Source of the DNA: Roseibium aggregatum IAM 12614
GTDB taxonomy: Bacteria; Pseudomonadota; Alphaproteobacteria; Rhizobiales; Stappiaceae
NCBI RefSeq assembly: GCF_000168975.1
Contig: NZ_AAUW01000013.1
Span: 62,001 to 126,000, forward strand
Reading direction: 5' to 3'
DNA: 64,000 nucleotides
Part shown: piece by piece, positions 17,240 to 27,821 of the stretch
How positions within the stretch are numbered: the stretch's first letter is position 1
Layout of the letters: the number at the start of each line of letters is the position of its first letter
Notes under the pieces: generated by a model
What the model was told of the DNA's origin: nothing
Databases searched by the model: none
What the model saw: only the letters and a program-made list of their open reading frames with translations
Translations under genes and position numbers: made by a program

Positions 17240-19000
17240 CTATTCTTCCAGCGCCAGTTCGTCCGGCTCGTCGAAATCGCTGGTTCCGCGCCGGCTGAGC
17301 TTGGCCGTCGCCGTCTTGCGGAACTGCCAGCCCACCGAAGGTGCTTCCAGCACGGCGCCGGCGATCACGATCTGCTCGCTCTTGCGGTGACCGTAGACGT
17401 CGGAGAGATAAATGCTTTCTTCCAGCATGACTTCGGTGCCCGGCGCTTCGAATTCCCATGCTTCGCCGTCCCGGCAGACCAGCAGCACCGCCGATCCGCC
17501 CCGGATGAGCGAACTGCGCAGGCCCGGATGCAGGTGAAAACGGATCGCATAACGGTTTTCCCGGTCCACCGGACCGATTGCCGAAAACGTGTCGATACCA
17601 TCCAGCACCGTGCCGTCGCCGGCCAGGCGGATGTCCCGTTCGTGCAGGACGTGGAACTCGCTCGCATAGCCGTCATGGGAAGCCGTGATCCGGCTGCCGG
17701 CGGCATCGTCTTCCCGCTCCACCGGCACCCTGACCGGTCCGGACAGGATGGGAGCGCCCAGAATATGCCCGAAAGGCCGGTCGGACAGGAACCGGCAGGA
17801 GGACGTATCCTCGATGACCGCGGTCGAATGGGCGGGCGTCGAGCGGCTGACCCGGCGCCAGACCGGGTTCGACTTGGGCGAGACGCCACAATTGACGACG
17901 ATCCGGTTGCTTCCGGAGGAAAACTCGAACGAAAGACAGCCCGCATGGGCGTCGCCGGAAACGCCCACCGCGGGGGCAGGGCCGGTGTCGATCAGGACGA
18001 CGGAGTTGCCGCCGGTCAAGCGCTGATAGCCCGAATGCGGCGCGTTTTGCGGCGGCGCACCGCGTGCATCGTCATAGGCAAGAATGGTCGCGACCAGATC
18101 GCTGGGCGTGGAGCCCATACCGTTGAAATGTGCCAGCGCCCCGTCGCCATGACGGAAAAAGCGCAACAGCGGCATCATCCGGTCTACCGACTGCACCATC
18201 GCCTGCGGCACTTCCAGCCCCTGGGCGACGAAGGCCTGACGAACCGGCAGCAAGTCCGCCAGAATGTCGATCAGCGCTTTGGGATTGCGCGAGATATGGC
18301 CGCCGTCCGGCAGGATCTGGCGGGTCAGCTCCTGATCGAGACGCCGGATGCTCTGGCGCGCGAAGCGGCCTTGTCCGGCCATGGAGATACAGGCGGACGC
18401 CATGGCAAGCGCTGCATGCAGGCGCTCGACACCGTCTTCCGTTTCATTGATGGTCTGGCGCAGGTAACGCACCTGGCGAGCCAGTGAGCGCACGAAACTG
18501 CGGTAGAACTCATGATCGCCGTCCTGAAGAATGAAGGGCGAATGCGCGAGCCACGACAGAATGCGCCGCGTGACGACCGAGGCCTCCCAGCCGATGTCGT
18601 GCCAACGGCCGCAGAACTTGATCCAGTCTTCCACCAGCGCCCGGGCATTCTGCCGGGAGATCTGGCTGTCGGCGGCCCGCAGATCGCGCATCCAGCCGAA
18701 ACTGTGTAACTCGCGTTGCCAGTCCTCATGCACGGCCTTCAGCTCGAAAGGGGATCTGCCTTGCGTTTCCACCAGGTGGCCGGAAAACAGGAAGCGGCCG
18801 CCGTAGATATCGGCGGCATTGGTCGCGTCAGCAGTGCGCAAATCCTGCGGCGCTATAAGCAGGCGCGCAGGCACAGCCGAAAACGGCTGCATGCGGAACA
18901 GCGGCCCGCCATGCATCCATTTCAAGGAGCGTTGCCAAATATGCAGTGCCACGAGCCGCCAGATGCGGCTTCTTTCACTCAGGCTTGCAGTATTCACCAA
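17240..19000 (-). CDS. Heparinase II/III-family protein
   Basis: About 586 residues. The first half is alpha-helical (alpha/alpha toroid), with 'DWIKFCGRWHDIGWEASVVT' near residue 125 and the 'LPDGGHISRNPKAL' substrate-binding motif near residue 235. The second half is the beta-rich domain with 'YQRLTGGNSVVLIDTGPAP' and 'HAGCLSFEFSSGSNRIVVN', typical of this family. Members degrade acidic polysaccharides by beta-elimination, but the copy between purH and rsmB is a widespread Rhizobiales gene whose substrate is unknown. No signal peptide is evident. Start codon: TTG at 19000 or GTG at 18997; a GGAG lies five to eight bases ahead. Confidence 0.8.
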   Translation of the reverse strand: MVNTASLSERSRIWRLVALHIWQRSLKWMHGGPLFRMQPFSAVPARLLIAPQDLRTADATNAADIYGGRFLFSGHLVETQGRSPFELKAVHEDWQRELHSFGWMRDLRAADSQISRQNARALVEDWIKFCGRWHDIGWEASVVTRRILSWLAHSPFILQDGDHEFYRSFVRSLARQVRYLRQTINETEDGVERLHAALAMASACISMAGQGRFARQSIRRLDQELTRQILPDGGHISRNPKALIDILADLLPVRQAFVAQGLEVPQAMVQSVDRMMPLLRFFRHGDGALAHFNGMGSTPSDLVATILAYDDARGAPPQNAPHSGYQRLTGGNSVVLIDTGPAPAVGVSGDAHAGCLSFEFSSGSNRIVVNCGVSPKSNPVWRRVSRSTPAHSTAVIEDTSSCRFLSDRPFGHILGAPILSGPVRVPVEREDDAAGSRITASHDGYASEFHVLHERDIRLAGDGTVLDGIDTFSAIGPVDRENRYAIRFHLHPGLRSSLIRGGSAVLLVCRDGEAWEFEAPGTEVMLEESIYLSDVYGHRKSEQIVIAGAVLEAPSVGWQFRKTATAKLSRRGTSDFDEPDELALEE

Positions 19001-19125
19001 ACCATCTCCAAAACTGATGGTTTTTGCGCGTTTATGGGGTGTCTCCGGTATCTATTTCTGGAAACGAACCATTAAGGTTAGCATTTCATTTAAAGAATCA
19101 TTGCAAGTGAACAGTTTATGCCGCG

Positions 19126-20502
19126 TTAAAACCGGCGGAGTCTTGCGGCAAAAAAGCCGTCCATGCCTTTGCTGACAGGGTCCACGGCGGCACTGTGGCA
19201 GGGCAGACAGCGAAGATAGCCTTCTTTCGTGACACATTCAGCAAGGCCGCCCACCTCGCCGGCCTCGACGGCAATCAGTTCCATTTTTCCGCCCTGCCGC
19301 TCCAGAAAAGCGGACACCTGGGCTTCACCCTCGGCAGCTTCCAGCGAACACGTGCAATAGACGATCAGGCCGCCCGGTTTCACCCAACCGACCACCCTGT
19401 CCAGCAGTTCGCTCTGGATTTCCGTCAATTTTTCAATGTCATACGGCTTCTTGATCCAGGGCACATCGGGGTGCCGGCGGATCGTCCCCGTAGCGCTGCA
19501 GGGCGCATCCAGCAAGATTGCGTCGAAAGGCTCCTCCGGCTCGAAGGCCCGAAGATCCGCCGCAACCGTTTCAACACTCAGGCCGAGCCGGGTCATATTC
19601 TCTTCAAGGCGTTTCAGGCGCGCCTTTGAAATATCAACCGCGGTGACAGAGGCGCCAGCAGCCGCCAGTTGTGCGGTCTTGCCACCCGGTGCCGCGCAAA
19701 GATCGGCAACACGCAGACCCTTCACGTCGCCCAGAAGTCGGGCGGGAAGCGCTGCGGCGGCGTCCTGCACCCACCACTGCCCGTCGCCATAGCCTTCCAG
19801 GGCATCGACAGCGCCCTTACGGACAAGACGGACGCTGCCCGCACCCACGATCTGGCCGTCAAGCTTCTGGGCCCATCCTTCCGGATCCGCCTTTACCGAC
19901 AGATCGAGCGCAGCTTCAGTTTCGTGAGCCCGCGCAATCTCTCGCGCTGTCTCCGGCCCATAAGCCACCTGCCAGCTTTCCATCAGCCAGTCGGGCGTGT
20001 TCAGAACAGCAGCATCGAGATCGGCGGTGACCTCGTCGCGCTCGCGCCCGAGCCGGCGCAGCACGCCATTGACCAGGCCCTTGTAGGGCCGGGCGCGGCG
20101 GTCGAGGCCGGCATGGTCGACGGCTAGCGAGACGGCAGCACGGTCCGGAATGTCGAGAAACAGCATCTGGGCGATGGCCACATGCAGGATATCCAGGACG
20201 CGGCCGGTCTTTTCCGGGATCGGCCGGTCGAGCAAGCGGTCCAGAATTTCAGCGATTTCCCCCCGGTGGCGCAGGGCTGCACCGATGATTGCGCGCACCA
20301 GCGACCGATCGTTTGCGGCCAGCGCGCGGAATCCGGAATGACCGGACGCGGTGTCCAGTTCGCCATCGAGAGGCCGTTTCTTGTGAACGACGTTGCCAAG
20401 AATATCGGCAGCCACCTTGCGCGCGGCGAACCCCGGCTTTTCGGCCTGTTCCGTCGCCGGTTTGCCGGAAGGCTTCTGTTTGTTGTTCGGCCGTTTGGTC
20501 AA
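19126..20502 (-). CDS. rsmB: 16S rRNA cytosine-C5 methyltransferase (RsmB family)
   Basis: 458 residues. An N-terminal NusB-like RNA-binding domain (about 25-165) precedes a Rossmann methyltransferase domain. SAM-binding motif 'VADLCAAPGGKTAQLA' and motif IV 'LLDAPCSATGTIRRHPD' carry one Cys; motif VI 'VYCTCSLEAAEGE' carries the catalytic Cys that attacks cytosine C6. The arrangement is that of RsmB, which methylates C967 of 16S rRNA before subunit assembly is complete. The first ~22 residues are Lys/Pro-rich and probably disordered. It lies between htpX and the heparinase-like gene on the same strand. Confidence 0.93.
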   Translation of the reverse strand: MTKRPNNKQKPSGKPATEQAEKPGFAARKVAADILGNVVHKKRPLDGELDTASGHSGFRALAANDRSLVRAIIGAALRHRGEIAEILDRLLDRPIPEKTGRVLDILHVAIAQMLFLDIPDRAAVSLAVDHAGLDRRARPYKGLVNGVLRRLGRERDEVTADLDAAVLNTPDWLMESWQVAYGPETAREIARAHETEAALDLSVKADPEGWAQKLDGQIVGAGSVRLVRKGAVDALEGYGDGQWWVQDAAAALPARLLGDVKGLRVADLCAAPGGKTAQLAAAGASVTAVDISKARLKRLEENMTRLGLSVETVAADLRAFEPEEPFDAILLDAPCSATGTIRRHPDVPWIKKPYDIEKLTEIQSELLDRVVGWVKPGGLIVYCTCSLEAAEGEAQVSAFLERQGGKMELIAVEAGEVGGLAECVTKEGYLRCLPCHSAAVDPVSKGMDGFFAARLRRF

Positions 20503-20666
20503 GGTTCAATCCATTCACGCGGCCGGCCCATCGGTTACGGCCGGTATCAAAATCAAGCGCCGCAGACCGGTCTGCCGGTCGCGGCGCATCTGGCCATACT
20601 AAAGCCGGGTGATCATCCGGCAAAGTTGTTTTTGCCGTTGGGCCGGACCTTCCGGGGGACAGTACC

Positions 20667-21632
20667 CTATCCCCACGGCCCTTTCGGGCGGCGCGGAGCG
20701 CTGGACGGGCCGGTCGAACCGCCGCCCCAGGGGCCAGCCTGCTGCGGAGCCTGACGGGTAAACGACATGGGACCGCTTCTGCCACCCGTGCCAAGACCCG
20801 CGTCGGCCAGCTTGCGCAGTTCGTCGATCCGGTTCTGCGTGTTCGGGTGGGTCGAGAACAGGTTGTCCATGCGTTCACCGGACAGCGGGTTCATGATGAA
20901 CATATGAGCCGTTGCCGGATTGGCTTCCGCATCCGGGTTGTGGATGTGTTCGACACCGCGCGAAATTTTCGCCAGCGCGGATGCCAGCCACATGGGTTCA
21001 CCGCAGATCTGCGCGCCCATCCGGTCGGCCGCATATTCGCGTGTCCGGGAAATCGCCATCTGAACCACCATTGCCGCCAGCGGTGCCACGACCATCATCA
21101 GGATCACCCCGACGAAGCCGAGCGGGTTGTTGCGGTTGCCGCCGAAGAAGAAGGCAAAATTCGCAAGCATGGAGATCGCACCGGCAATCGTCGCCGTGAT
21201 CGTCATGATCAAGGTGTCGTGGTTCTTCACATGGGCCAGCTCATGGGCCATCACACCGGCAATTTCCTCGGGCGTCAGCATGTCGAGCAGGCCGGTCGTT
21301 GCGGCAACGGCGGCATTTTGCGGGTTGCGGCCGGTCGCAAAGGCGTTCGGCTGCGGATTGTCGATGATATAGACCTTGGGCATGGGCAGTTCGGCATTCT
21401 GCGCCAGCCGCTGGATCATGCGGAAGAATTCCGGTGCTTCACGCTCGTCCACCTCCCGGGCATGATGCATGCGCAGGACCATCTTGTCCGCATTCCAGTA
21501 ACTGAACAGGTTCATGGCAGCCGCAATGAGCAGCGCGATCATCATGCCCGACTGACCGCCGATCATGAAACCGATCCCCATGAACAAGGCGGTCATCGCC
21601 GCCAGAAGCATTGCCGTGCGAATATAGTTCAT
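20667..21632 (-). CDS. htpX: HtpX membrane zinc metalloprotease
   Basis: 321 residues. Two N-terminal membrane segments (about 5-45) are followed by the gluzincin motif '[13 protein letters not shown]' near residue 125, in which the two His and the Glu bind zinc and activate water. Two more hydrophobic stretches follow (about 140-200). '[13 protein letters not shown]' supplies the third zinc ligand (Glu). HtpX degrades misfolded inner-membrane proteins, overlapping FtsH. The C-terminus is Gly/Pro/Ser-rich and low-complexity ('[20 protein letters not shown]'), longer than in E. coli. It probably leads a transcript running into rsmB, with a 164-base gap. Confidence 0.94.
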   Translation of the reverse strand: MNYIRTAMLLAAMTALFMGIGFMIGGQSGMMIALLIAAAMNLFSYWNADKMVLRMHHAREVDEREAPEFFRMIQRLAQNAELPMPKVYIIDNPQPNAFATGRNPQNAAVAATTGLLDMLTPEEIAGVMAHELAHVKNHDTLIMTITATIAGAISMLANFAFFFGGNRNNPLGFVGVILMMVVAPLAAMVVQMAISRTREYAADRMGAQICGEPMWLASALAKISRGVEHIHNPDAEANPATAHMFIMNPLSGERMDNLFSTHPNTQNRIDELRKLADAGLGTGGRSGPMSFTRQAPQQAGPWGGGSTGPSSAPRRPKGPWG

Positions 21633-21787
21633 CGCCGCTTGTTTCCGTTTCTGTCCTGTTTTCGACTGCTTGCAGAAAGGTGCGTTTTGGCCTTTCTATC
21701 CGTTCAACAGATGGGGAGCGCTGCCATCCTTGGCAAGATTACCCTATATACGGCAGACGAGACCGCAAAACCGAACCACGAAGAGCC

Positions 21788-22051
21788 ATGACAGAGACAC
21801 CGGACAACCCGACGAGCCGCTACAGCCAGAGCGACGCTCCTTCCCTGAAGACTTCGGTCGAGGAAGCTCCGAAGCGGAAGTTCGAGGACCTGCCGCCGGC
21901 AGCCCAGCGCGCCCTGATGGAAGCCGAAGAACGGCGCAAGGAAATCGACGCCAGGCAGCAGAACTTGCCTGAAGAGGTCAACGGACGCGGTGGGCTGGAA
22001 CCCACCCGCTACGACGATTGGGAGATCAAGGGACTGACGTCGGACTTCTGA
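21788..22051 (+). CDS. DUF1674 / SDHAF4-family small protein
   Basis: 87 residues from the ATG at 21788. The conserved C-terminus 'GLEPTRYDDWEIKGLTSDF' is the DUF1674 signature shared with mitochondrial SDHAF4. In eukaryotes that protein binds flavinylated SdhA and helps assemble succinate dehydrogenase; the bacterial role is inferred from this homology. The N-terminal half is polar and probably disordered. It is divergent from htpX, an arrangement I recall as common in Rhizobiales. Confidence 0.82.
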   Translation: MTETPDNPTSRYSQSDAPSLKTSVEEAPKRKFEDLPPAAQRALMEAEERRKEIDARQQNLPEEVNGRGGLEPTRYDDWEIKGLTSDF

Positions 22052-22118
22052 GGGAATATTCAGCCGCTCTGCCCGTCGGAGACACTTCTAACGGCGGCAG
22101 ACAATACTGTCGGCGAAT

Positions 22119-22775
22119 TCAGTTTGCGAGTTTCCGCACTTCCGCTGCCACCGCCTTGGCGAGATCGGCTTGCGGCTCTGCCTCGAAATGAACGGCATCG
22201 ATCGGACTGGCCGAAATGACCGTTCCCGTGTCGAAAAACGCCGCGCCATATTCCGCCGCTTTCTCCCGGTAACAGTCTGCCAGCCGATGGGATTCGGCGA
22301 CACTCTGGTCGCTGAACTGTGCCGCGTAAGGCGTGCCTGCCAGAGGCGCCAGCGGCGGCGGCGCCATCAACAGCACTTTCGGCGCCCGTCCTTCGACATC
22401 ATCAGTCGGTCTGCGGGCAAAATCCAGCAAGCGTCCCATGGCAATCGCGATTGTTTCGGCGTTCATGCCGAAGCGCGCCTGAAGGTCGTTGGTGCCGAGC
22501 ATGACGATCAGTATGTCGATGGGCATATGCGTCTTGCGAACGGTCGCCAGATGCGCAAGGCCGTTCTTGTCGCCCTTGACCGGATCCTCGAAGACGGTTG
22601 TTCGGCCGTTGACGCCCTCTTCGACCACATAGAACCCGTCACCAAGCTCTTTCTGCAAAAGCCGGGTCCAGCGGACATCGTGGCCATAGCGGGACTTGTC
22701 GACCGGATTGAAACCCCAGGTGAGTGAATCACCGAAGCAAACAACGGTCACGGGTTCTTTTTCTGTTTTCGACAT
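22119..22775 (-). CDS. SGNH/GDSL-family esterase (arylesterase-like)
   Basis: 218 residues. Block I 'VCFGDSLTWGFNP' carries nucleophile Ser17. Block II lies near 'VNGRTTVFEDP', block III is 'VMLGTNDLQARF' (oxyanion Asn), and block V is 'IDAVHFEAEPQADLAKAVA' (Asp/His). The overall pattern resembles the arylesterase/acyltransferase branch of SGNH hydrolases, which are oligomeric cytoplasmic enzymes hydrolysing small esters and sometimes transferring acyl groups. No signal peptide is present. The natural substrate is not indicated by the neighbours. Confidence 0.85.
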   Translation of the reverse strand: MSKTEKEPVTVVCFGDSLTWGFNPVDKSRYGHDVRWTRLLQKELGDGFYVVEEGVNGRTTVFEDPVKGDKNGLAHLATVRKTHMPIDILIVMLGTNDLQARFGMNAETIAIAMGRLLDFARRPTDDVEGRAPKVLLMAPPPLAPLAGTPYAAQFSDQSVAESHRLADCYREKAAEYGAAFFDTGTVISASPIDAVHFEAEPQADLAKAVAAEVRKLAN

Positions 22776-23087
22776 TGTAGAACCTGCTCAGGTGAGCACC
22801 CTGTTGAAAAGCCGGGCAAACTTCGTTTCCGCCAGCCGTTCCGCTGCTTTCAATTTCTACAGGGTCTTCGTTGGCGATCAAGGACTTCCGGGCAAAAGCC
22901 GTGCGGCAAACCGGAAGCCGTGAATTTCGCCCGAGGGTGACCGATGAGGCGCCATGGCGCATGCGGCCGGAATATCCGGGGGCAACCGCTGCAATTCTTT
23001 GTCCCTGCCCTGCTTGGTTAATAAGGGATTTACCACACCGGCTATAGGGTCTGAGCGAAGTTATGCGTAACGAGTGCCGGATCATTC
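22776..23087. other. Divergent promoter region
   Basis: 312 bases between the divergent esterase and aminotransferase genes. It must hold both promoters. A palindrome GGCGCCATGGCGC lies at about 22951-22963. No convincing coding frame, RNA gene or terminator was seen. AT-richer sequence (GGTTAATAAGG, about 23020) lies upstream of the aminotransferase start. Confidence 0.35.
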
Positions 23088-24323
23088 ATGCTTGCCAGCA
23101 AAAAAGCCTATCAGCGCGGTGTGTCCCTGCCGAGCTCCAATCCGTTTCAACGCCTCGCCGAACTCCTGAGCGGCGAGATGCCGGGGCTCGACCCGATCAT
23201 TATGACGATTGGCGAACCGCAACATCCGATTCCAGACTTTACGGCCGAAGTTCTGGCGGAAAATATGGCCGGTTTCCGCCGGTATCCGCCGATTGAAGGC
23301 TCGCCGGAGTTTCGTGCCGCCATCGCATCCTGGCTGGACCGCCGCTACAACCTTGGGGGCTTGATCGACGCCGATCACGGCGTGCTGCCGCTGAACGGCT
23401 CCCGCGAAGGCCTGTCCTTCGGCGCCATTGCCGCCCGGGACCAGTTGAACAAGGGCCTGGATCACCCCGTGGTGATTCTGCCCAACCCGTTCTACCAGAC
23501 CTATGCCGCCGCGGCCCATGTGGCCGATGCGGAAGCCGTGCTGCTCGACGCGGTTGCGGGCAACAACTTTTTGCCCGATCTCGACACTCTCGATGCGGAC
23601 CTTCTGGAAAAAACCGTCGCCTTCTACGTGGCTTCGCCCACCAATCCGGAGGGCTTTGTCGCCGACACCGACTATTGGCAACGCCTGATCGGCCTCGCCC
23701 GCAAACACCGCTTCTATATTTTCGCCGACGAGTGCTATTCGGAAATCTACCGCGAGACGCCGCCAGTCGGCATTCTGGAAGCGGCAAGGGATCTGAACGA
23801 GGAGCAGGGTGGAGGCTTTGCCAACATCATCGTCCTAAACTCCCTGTCCAAACGCTCCAACCTGGCCGGCCTGCGCTGCGGCTTTGCCGCGGGCGATCCC
23901 GAGTTTCTGAAAAAATGGGCGAAGTTCCGCGGGCTTGCCGCGCCGCAAGTGCCGCTGCCGGCACAGGCGGTCGCCGTCAGGGCCTATCAGGACGAATCCC
24001 ACGTCATTGAGAACCGCAGGCTCTACAACGAGAAATTCGAAGCTGCCGAAAGGCATCTGGGCCCGATCCTCGGGCCGGTCACGCCTGATGCCGGGTTCTT
24101 CCTGTGGCTGGATATCAGCCGCTGGGGGGATGCCGTCTCGGTCACCAAGGCCCTGTGGACGGAAATCGGGCTCAAGGTTCTACCGGGAAGCTATCTTGCC
24201 ACGGACCAGCAGGACGGCAGCAATCCGGGGCGGAACTATATTCGCATCAGCCTGACGGCGCCGCTGGAGCAGACCGAGATCGCTCTGGAGCGCCTGGCGA
24301 AATGGATGGGAGACAAGGCATGA
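23088..24323 (+). CDS. Class I/II PLP-dependent aminotransferase (DapC-like)
   Basis: 411 residues of fold-type I. PLP-binding features: '[13 protein letters not shown]' (phosphate loop), '[10 protein letters not shown]', '[10 protein letters not shown]' (Asp for the pyridine N) and '[16 protein letters not shown]' with the Schiff-base Lys and a phosphate-binding Arg. Similar proteins are annotated as succinyldiaminopimelate transaminases (DapC) in alphaproteobacteria, which would place it in lysine/peptidoglycan precursor synthesis. Other substrates are possible. It overlaps the next gene, ftsK, by four bases (ATGA), so the two are translationally coupled. Confidence 0.85.
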   Translation: MLASKKAYQRGVSLPSSNPFQRLAELLSGEMPGLDPIIMTIGEPQHPIPDFTAEVLAENMAGFRRYPPIEGSPEFRAAIASWLDRRYNLGGLIDADHGVLPLNGSREGLSFGAIAARDQLNKGLDHPVVILPNPFYQTYAAAAHVADAEAVLLDAVAGNNFLPDLDTLDADLLEKTVAFYVASPTNPEGFVADTDYWQRLIGLARKHRFYIFADECYSEIYRETPPVGILEAARDLNEEQGGGFANIIVLNSLSKRSNLAGLRCGFAAGDPEFLKKWAKFRGLAAPQVPLPAQAVAVRAYQDESHVIENRRLYNEKFEAAERHLGPILGPVTPDAGFFLWLDISRWGDAVSVTKALWTEIGLKVLPGSYLATDQQDGSNPGRNYIRISLTAPLEQTEIALERLAKWMGDKA

Positions 24324-27070
24324 GGCGGGCCAGCGCAATTCGCGGCAACGGCCGCAGATCTTCGGTTGACCTTCTGGACACCGAAAGCCCGCTGAAGCGG
24401 TTCATCCGGCGCAACCTCGTCGGGGCTGCCGGTCTTGGCATCATTGCCGTTGCCGCCATGCTCGCGGCAAGCCTTGCGACGTGGTCCGTCAGCGATCCGA
24501 GCCTAAACCACGCCACCGGCGGCCAGGTACGTAACGCGCTCGGTACGCCCGGCGCAATCCTTGCCGACATTCTGATGCAGACCATCGGCCTGGCAACCGC
24601 CGTGTTCCTGGTGCCGCTGGTTCTGTGGGGCTGGCGGCTTCTGACCGGTCATGTGCTTGGCATCGGCCGCAAGCGCCTGGTCTACTGGCTGATCGGCACG
24701 AGCCTTGCCGCAGGTGCCCTGGCCTCCCTGCCGGTTCCCGAAAGCTGGCCGCTGCCGACCGGTCTCGGCGGCTTCCTCGGCGACACCGTTCACCACTTGC
24801 CCGCGCTCGTCACGGACAACATGACCAGCGGTGCCGCGACGATTGTCGGCGCGCTCGGACTTGGTGTGCCTGCCGTCCTGTGCCTGCTGGCAGCCGCCGG
24901 ATGGCTGGGCAAGGTCGGTGCGCCGTCCGAACGGATCGAACCCGTCGCGGGTCCGGTTGGCCATGGCAAGGCCGCAGAGCAGGAACTCGACTTTGATGAC
25001 GACGACGGCGAATCCCGCATCGGCATCTTCTTCAGCGCCTTCGTCGGCCAGATGGAGCATTTCGGCCTTCTGGCAGCCGCGCAACTGCGCCGGCTGACCG
25101 GCCTGAAGCGCAGCCAGGCCCCGGAAGAAGAAGAATACTGGGACGAGGACGAGGGTGAGGATGACGGCGACTACGAGCCGGAAGACACCCGCCAGGGCAG
25201 CCGTCTGAAGGCCTTCCGCAAGGCGCTCGCAGGGCGTCTGATCCGGGAAGACGACGACGGACTGGACGACTTCTACCAGCGCGGCCGTCATGCGGACGAT
25301 GTCGAAGAGCCCTATGCGGAAGACTATTACGACGAGGAAGGCGACACCTTCGCACCGGACGACCTGATGATCGACAAGGGACCCGTAACCGGGCGCCCGG
25401 CCGTACCGGTCGGCATAGCCGCACCGGACTCCGCGTCGCAGGCATCAGCGCAGACGGCACCGAATGGCCGTGTCATTCCCCCGGCTCCGCGTCCCAAGCA
25501 GAGCAAGCGGGCAATCGCGGAGGCACAGCCGTCGTTCCTCGGTGCGCCGGAAGAATACGAACTGCCGCCGCTGCGGCTTCTGGCCGAACCGAAGGTGGCC
25601 GGCAAGGTGCCGGGTCTTTCGGCCGATGCGCTGGAACAAAATGCCCGCATTCTGGAAGGCGTGCTGGAAGACTTCGGCGTTCGCGGCGAAATCATCGAGG
25701 TGCGCCCCGGCCCGGTCGTGACCCTTTACGAACTGGAGCCCGCGCCTGGCATCAAATCGTCGCGCGTTATCGGCCTTGCCGACGACATTGCCCGCTCCAT
25801 GAGCGCGATTTCCGCCCGCGTGGCGGTGATCCCGGGCAAGAACGCCATCGGCATCGAACTGCCGAACGCCCGCCGTGAGACGGTGTATCTGCGCGAGTTG
25901 CTCGCCGCGCAGGACTTCGAAAAGTCCAAGGCCAAGCTGGCGCTCGCCCTCGGCAAGACCATCAACGGCGAAAGCGTCGTCGCGGATCTGGCACGCATGC
26001 CTCACCTGCTGGTCGCCGGGACCACCGGCTCGGGCAAGTCGGTCTCGATCAACACCATGATCCTGTCGCTGCTCTACCGGCTGACGCCGGAGCAGTGCAA
26101 GATGATCATGATCGACCCGAAGATGCTGGAACTGTCCATCTACGACGGCATTCCGCATCTGCTGACACCCGTCGTGACCGATCCGAAAAAAGCCGTCGTC
26201 GCCTTGAAGTGGACCGTCCGCGAGATGGAGGACCGCTACAAGAAGATGTCCAAGATGGGCGTCCGCAACATCGACGGCTACAACACCCGCATCAAGCAGG
26301 CGCTGGAAAAGAACGAGTCGTTCACCCGAACCGTCCAGACCGGTTTCGACCGCGACACAGGCCAGCCGATCTACGAGGAAGAGGAACTGCCGTTGGAGGC
26401 GATGCCGTATATCGTCGTCATCGTCGACGAAATGGCCGACCTGATGATGGTGGCCGGCAAGGACATCGAAGGCGCCATCCAGCGTCTGGCGCAGATGGCC
26501 CGTGCCGCCGGCATTCACCTGATCATGGCAACGCAGCGCCCGTCGGTGGACGTCATCACCGGTACGATCAAGGCCAACTTCCCGACCCGTATCTCCTTCC
26601 AGGTGACGTCGAAGATCGACAGCCGCACCATCCTGGGCGAAATGGGTGCCGAGCAGCTTCTGGGCATGGGCGATATGCTCTACATGGCCGGTGGCGGACG
26701 CATTCAGCGTGTGCACGGGCCGTTCGTTGCCGATGACGAGGTCGAGGATATCGTCAAGCATCTGAAGGTTCAGGGCACGCCGCAATATCTGGAAGCCGTG
26801 ACCGAGGAAGACGACGAGGGCGAAAGCCCTTACGACGGCGGCGGTCTTGCCGGCGGCGACGAGGGCAACGATCTTTACGACAAGGCGGTCGCCATCGTGC
26901 TGCGCGACAAGAAGGCCTCGACCTCCTACGTCCAGCGGCGCCTCTCCATCGGCTACAACCGCGCCGCTTCGCTGATCGAGCGCATGGAAAACGAAGGCCT
27001 GATCAGCTCGGCCAACCACGCCGGAAAACGCGAGATTCTCGTGCAGAACGGCGTGGAAGAAGATTTTTGA
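24320..27070 (+). CDS. ftsK: DNA translocase FtsK
   Basis: 916 residues from the ATG at 24320, which overlaps the preceding stop. Four membrane segments lie in the first ~200 residues, followed by an acidic, low-complexity linker (about 215-400; many Glu/Asp runs). The RecA-like motor starts near 430 and has Walker A '[14 protein letters not shown]' (about 567-580), Walker B '[14 protein letters not shown]' and '[13 protein letters not shown]'. The C-terminal gamma winged helix ('[19 protein letters not shown]') reads KOPS sites. The protein tethers to the septum and pumps the chromosome termini during division. The short linker is usual for alphaproteobacteria. Confidence 0.96.
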   Translation: MRRASAIRGNGRRSSVDLLDTESPLKRFIRRNLVGAAGLGIIAVAAMLAASLATWSVSDPSLNHATGGQVRNALGTPGAILADILMQTIGLATAVFLVPLVLWGWRLLTGHVLGIGRKRLVYWLIGTSLAAGALASLPVPESWPLPTGLGGFLGDTVHHLPALVTDNMTSGAATIVGALGLGVPAVLCLLAAAGWLGKVGAPSERIEPVAGPVGHGKAAEQELDFDDDDGESRIGIFFSAFVGQMEHFGLLAAAQLRRLTGLKRSQAPEEEEYWDEDEGEDDGDYEPEDTRQGSRLKAFRKALAGRLIREDDDGLDDFYQRGRHADDVEEPYAEDYYDEEGDTFAPDDLMIDKGPVTGRPAVPVGIAAPDSASQASAQTAPNGRVIPPAPRPKQSKRAIAEAQPSFLGAPEEYELPPLRLLAEPKVAGKVPGLSADALEQNARILEGVLEDFGVRGEIIEVRPGPVVTLYELEPAPGIKSSRVIGLADDIARSMSAISARVAVIPGKNAIGIELPNARRETVYLRELLAAQDFEKSKAKLALALGKTINGESVVADLARMPHLLVAGTTGSGKSVSINTMILSLLYRLTPEQCKMIMIDPKMLELSIYDGIPHLLTPVVTDPKKAVVALKWTVREMEDRYKKMSKMGVRNIDGYNTRIKQALEKNESFTRTVQTGFDRDTGQPIYEEEELPLEAMPYIVVIVDEMADLMMVAGKDIEGAIQRLAQMARAAGIHLIMATQRPSVDVITGTIKANFPTRISFQVTSKIDSRTILGEMGAEQLLGMGDMLYMAGGGRIQRVHGPFVADDEVEDIVKHLKVQGTPQYLEAVTEEDDEGESPYDGGGLAGGDEGNDLYDKAVAIVLRDKKASTSYVQRRLSIGYNRAASLIERMENEGLISSANHAGKREILVQNGVEEDF

Positions 27071-27154
27071 TGGTAGTCTGCCAAAGCTTTGCCACACACG
27101 CTCCCTAGCTAAGGGGAAACGTGTCACAGAGAGAACGATTTAGGACATTGCATC

Positions 27155-27802
27155 ATGCTGAAACGCTTCGCTTCCCGCCTGATCAAGCCTCTGCTGGTAG
27201 CCGGCATTGCCGCGGCACTGTCCCTGTCGGCACTGCTGCCCGCTGCGGCGCTGACCGAGCAGGAACAAAAAACCCTTACGGACCTGAACTCCTATTTCAA
27301 CTCGGTGAAGACCATGCATGGCGACTTCATCCAGTTCGGTCCTGACGGCAACCAGTCCGACGGCAAGTTCTACATGGCCCGTCCGGGGAAGGTGCGCTTC
27401 TACTACAACAAGCCTTCGGTGCTCGATATCGTGGCCGATGGCAAATCGGTGTCCGTGCGCGACCGCAAGCTGAACACCCAGGACATCTGGCCGCTCGGCC
27501 AGACGCCCCTGCGCTTCCTGCTCTCCGACGATATCGACCTTCAGAAGGACACCAACGTCACCAACGTTCTGGTGGAAGAAGACCTGATCACGGTCACGAT
27601 CTTCGACAAGACCAAGTTCAATTCCGGCACGCTGACGCTGATCTTCGACGCCAAGGACTACGCCCTGAAGCAGTGGACGGTCACCGACCAGCAGGGCTAC
27701 GATACGTCCGTTGCGGTCTACAACGTCGTCTCCAACGGCCCGACCAATCCGGACCTGTTCAAGATCGACTATCTGGCTAACGCCCGCCAGAACAAGAACT
27801 GA
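27155..27802 (+). CDS. lolA: LolA-like outer-membrane lipoprotein carrier protein
   Basis: 215 residues with a cleavable signal peptide (about 1-32, hydrophobic 'LLVAGIAAALSLSALLPAAA'). The mature part has the LolA pattern: 'LNSYFNSVKTMHGDFIQ', 'GKFYMARPGKVRFYY' and a C-terminal 'GTLTLIFDAKDYALKQWTV'. It should ferry lipoproteins through the periplasm from LolCDE to the outer-membrane acceptor. It follows ftsK after 84 bases on the same strand, a gene order also found in gammaproteobacteria. Confidence 0.85.
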   Translation: MLKRFASRLIKPLLVAGIAAALSLSALLPAAALTEQEQKTLTDLNSYFNSVKTMHGDFIQFGPDGNQSDGKFYMARPGKVRFYYNKPSVLDIVADGKSVSVRDRKLNTQDIWPLGQTPLRFLLSDDIDLQKDTNVTNVLVEEDLITVTIFDKTKFNSGTLTLIFDAKDYALKQWTVTDQQGYDTSVAVYNVVSNGPTNPDLFKIDYLANARQNKN

Positions 27803-27821
27803 CCGCACGGCTGGCCCGCGC

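Noticed and set aside
13872..18487. Long plus-strand open frames opposite the chemoreceptor, purH and heparinase-like genes
   Set aside because: They lie wholly antisense to well-supported genes and have no recognisable domain or ribosome site.
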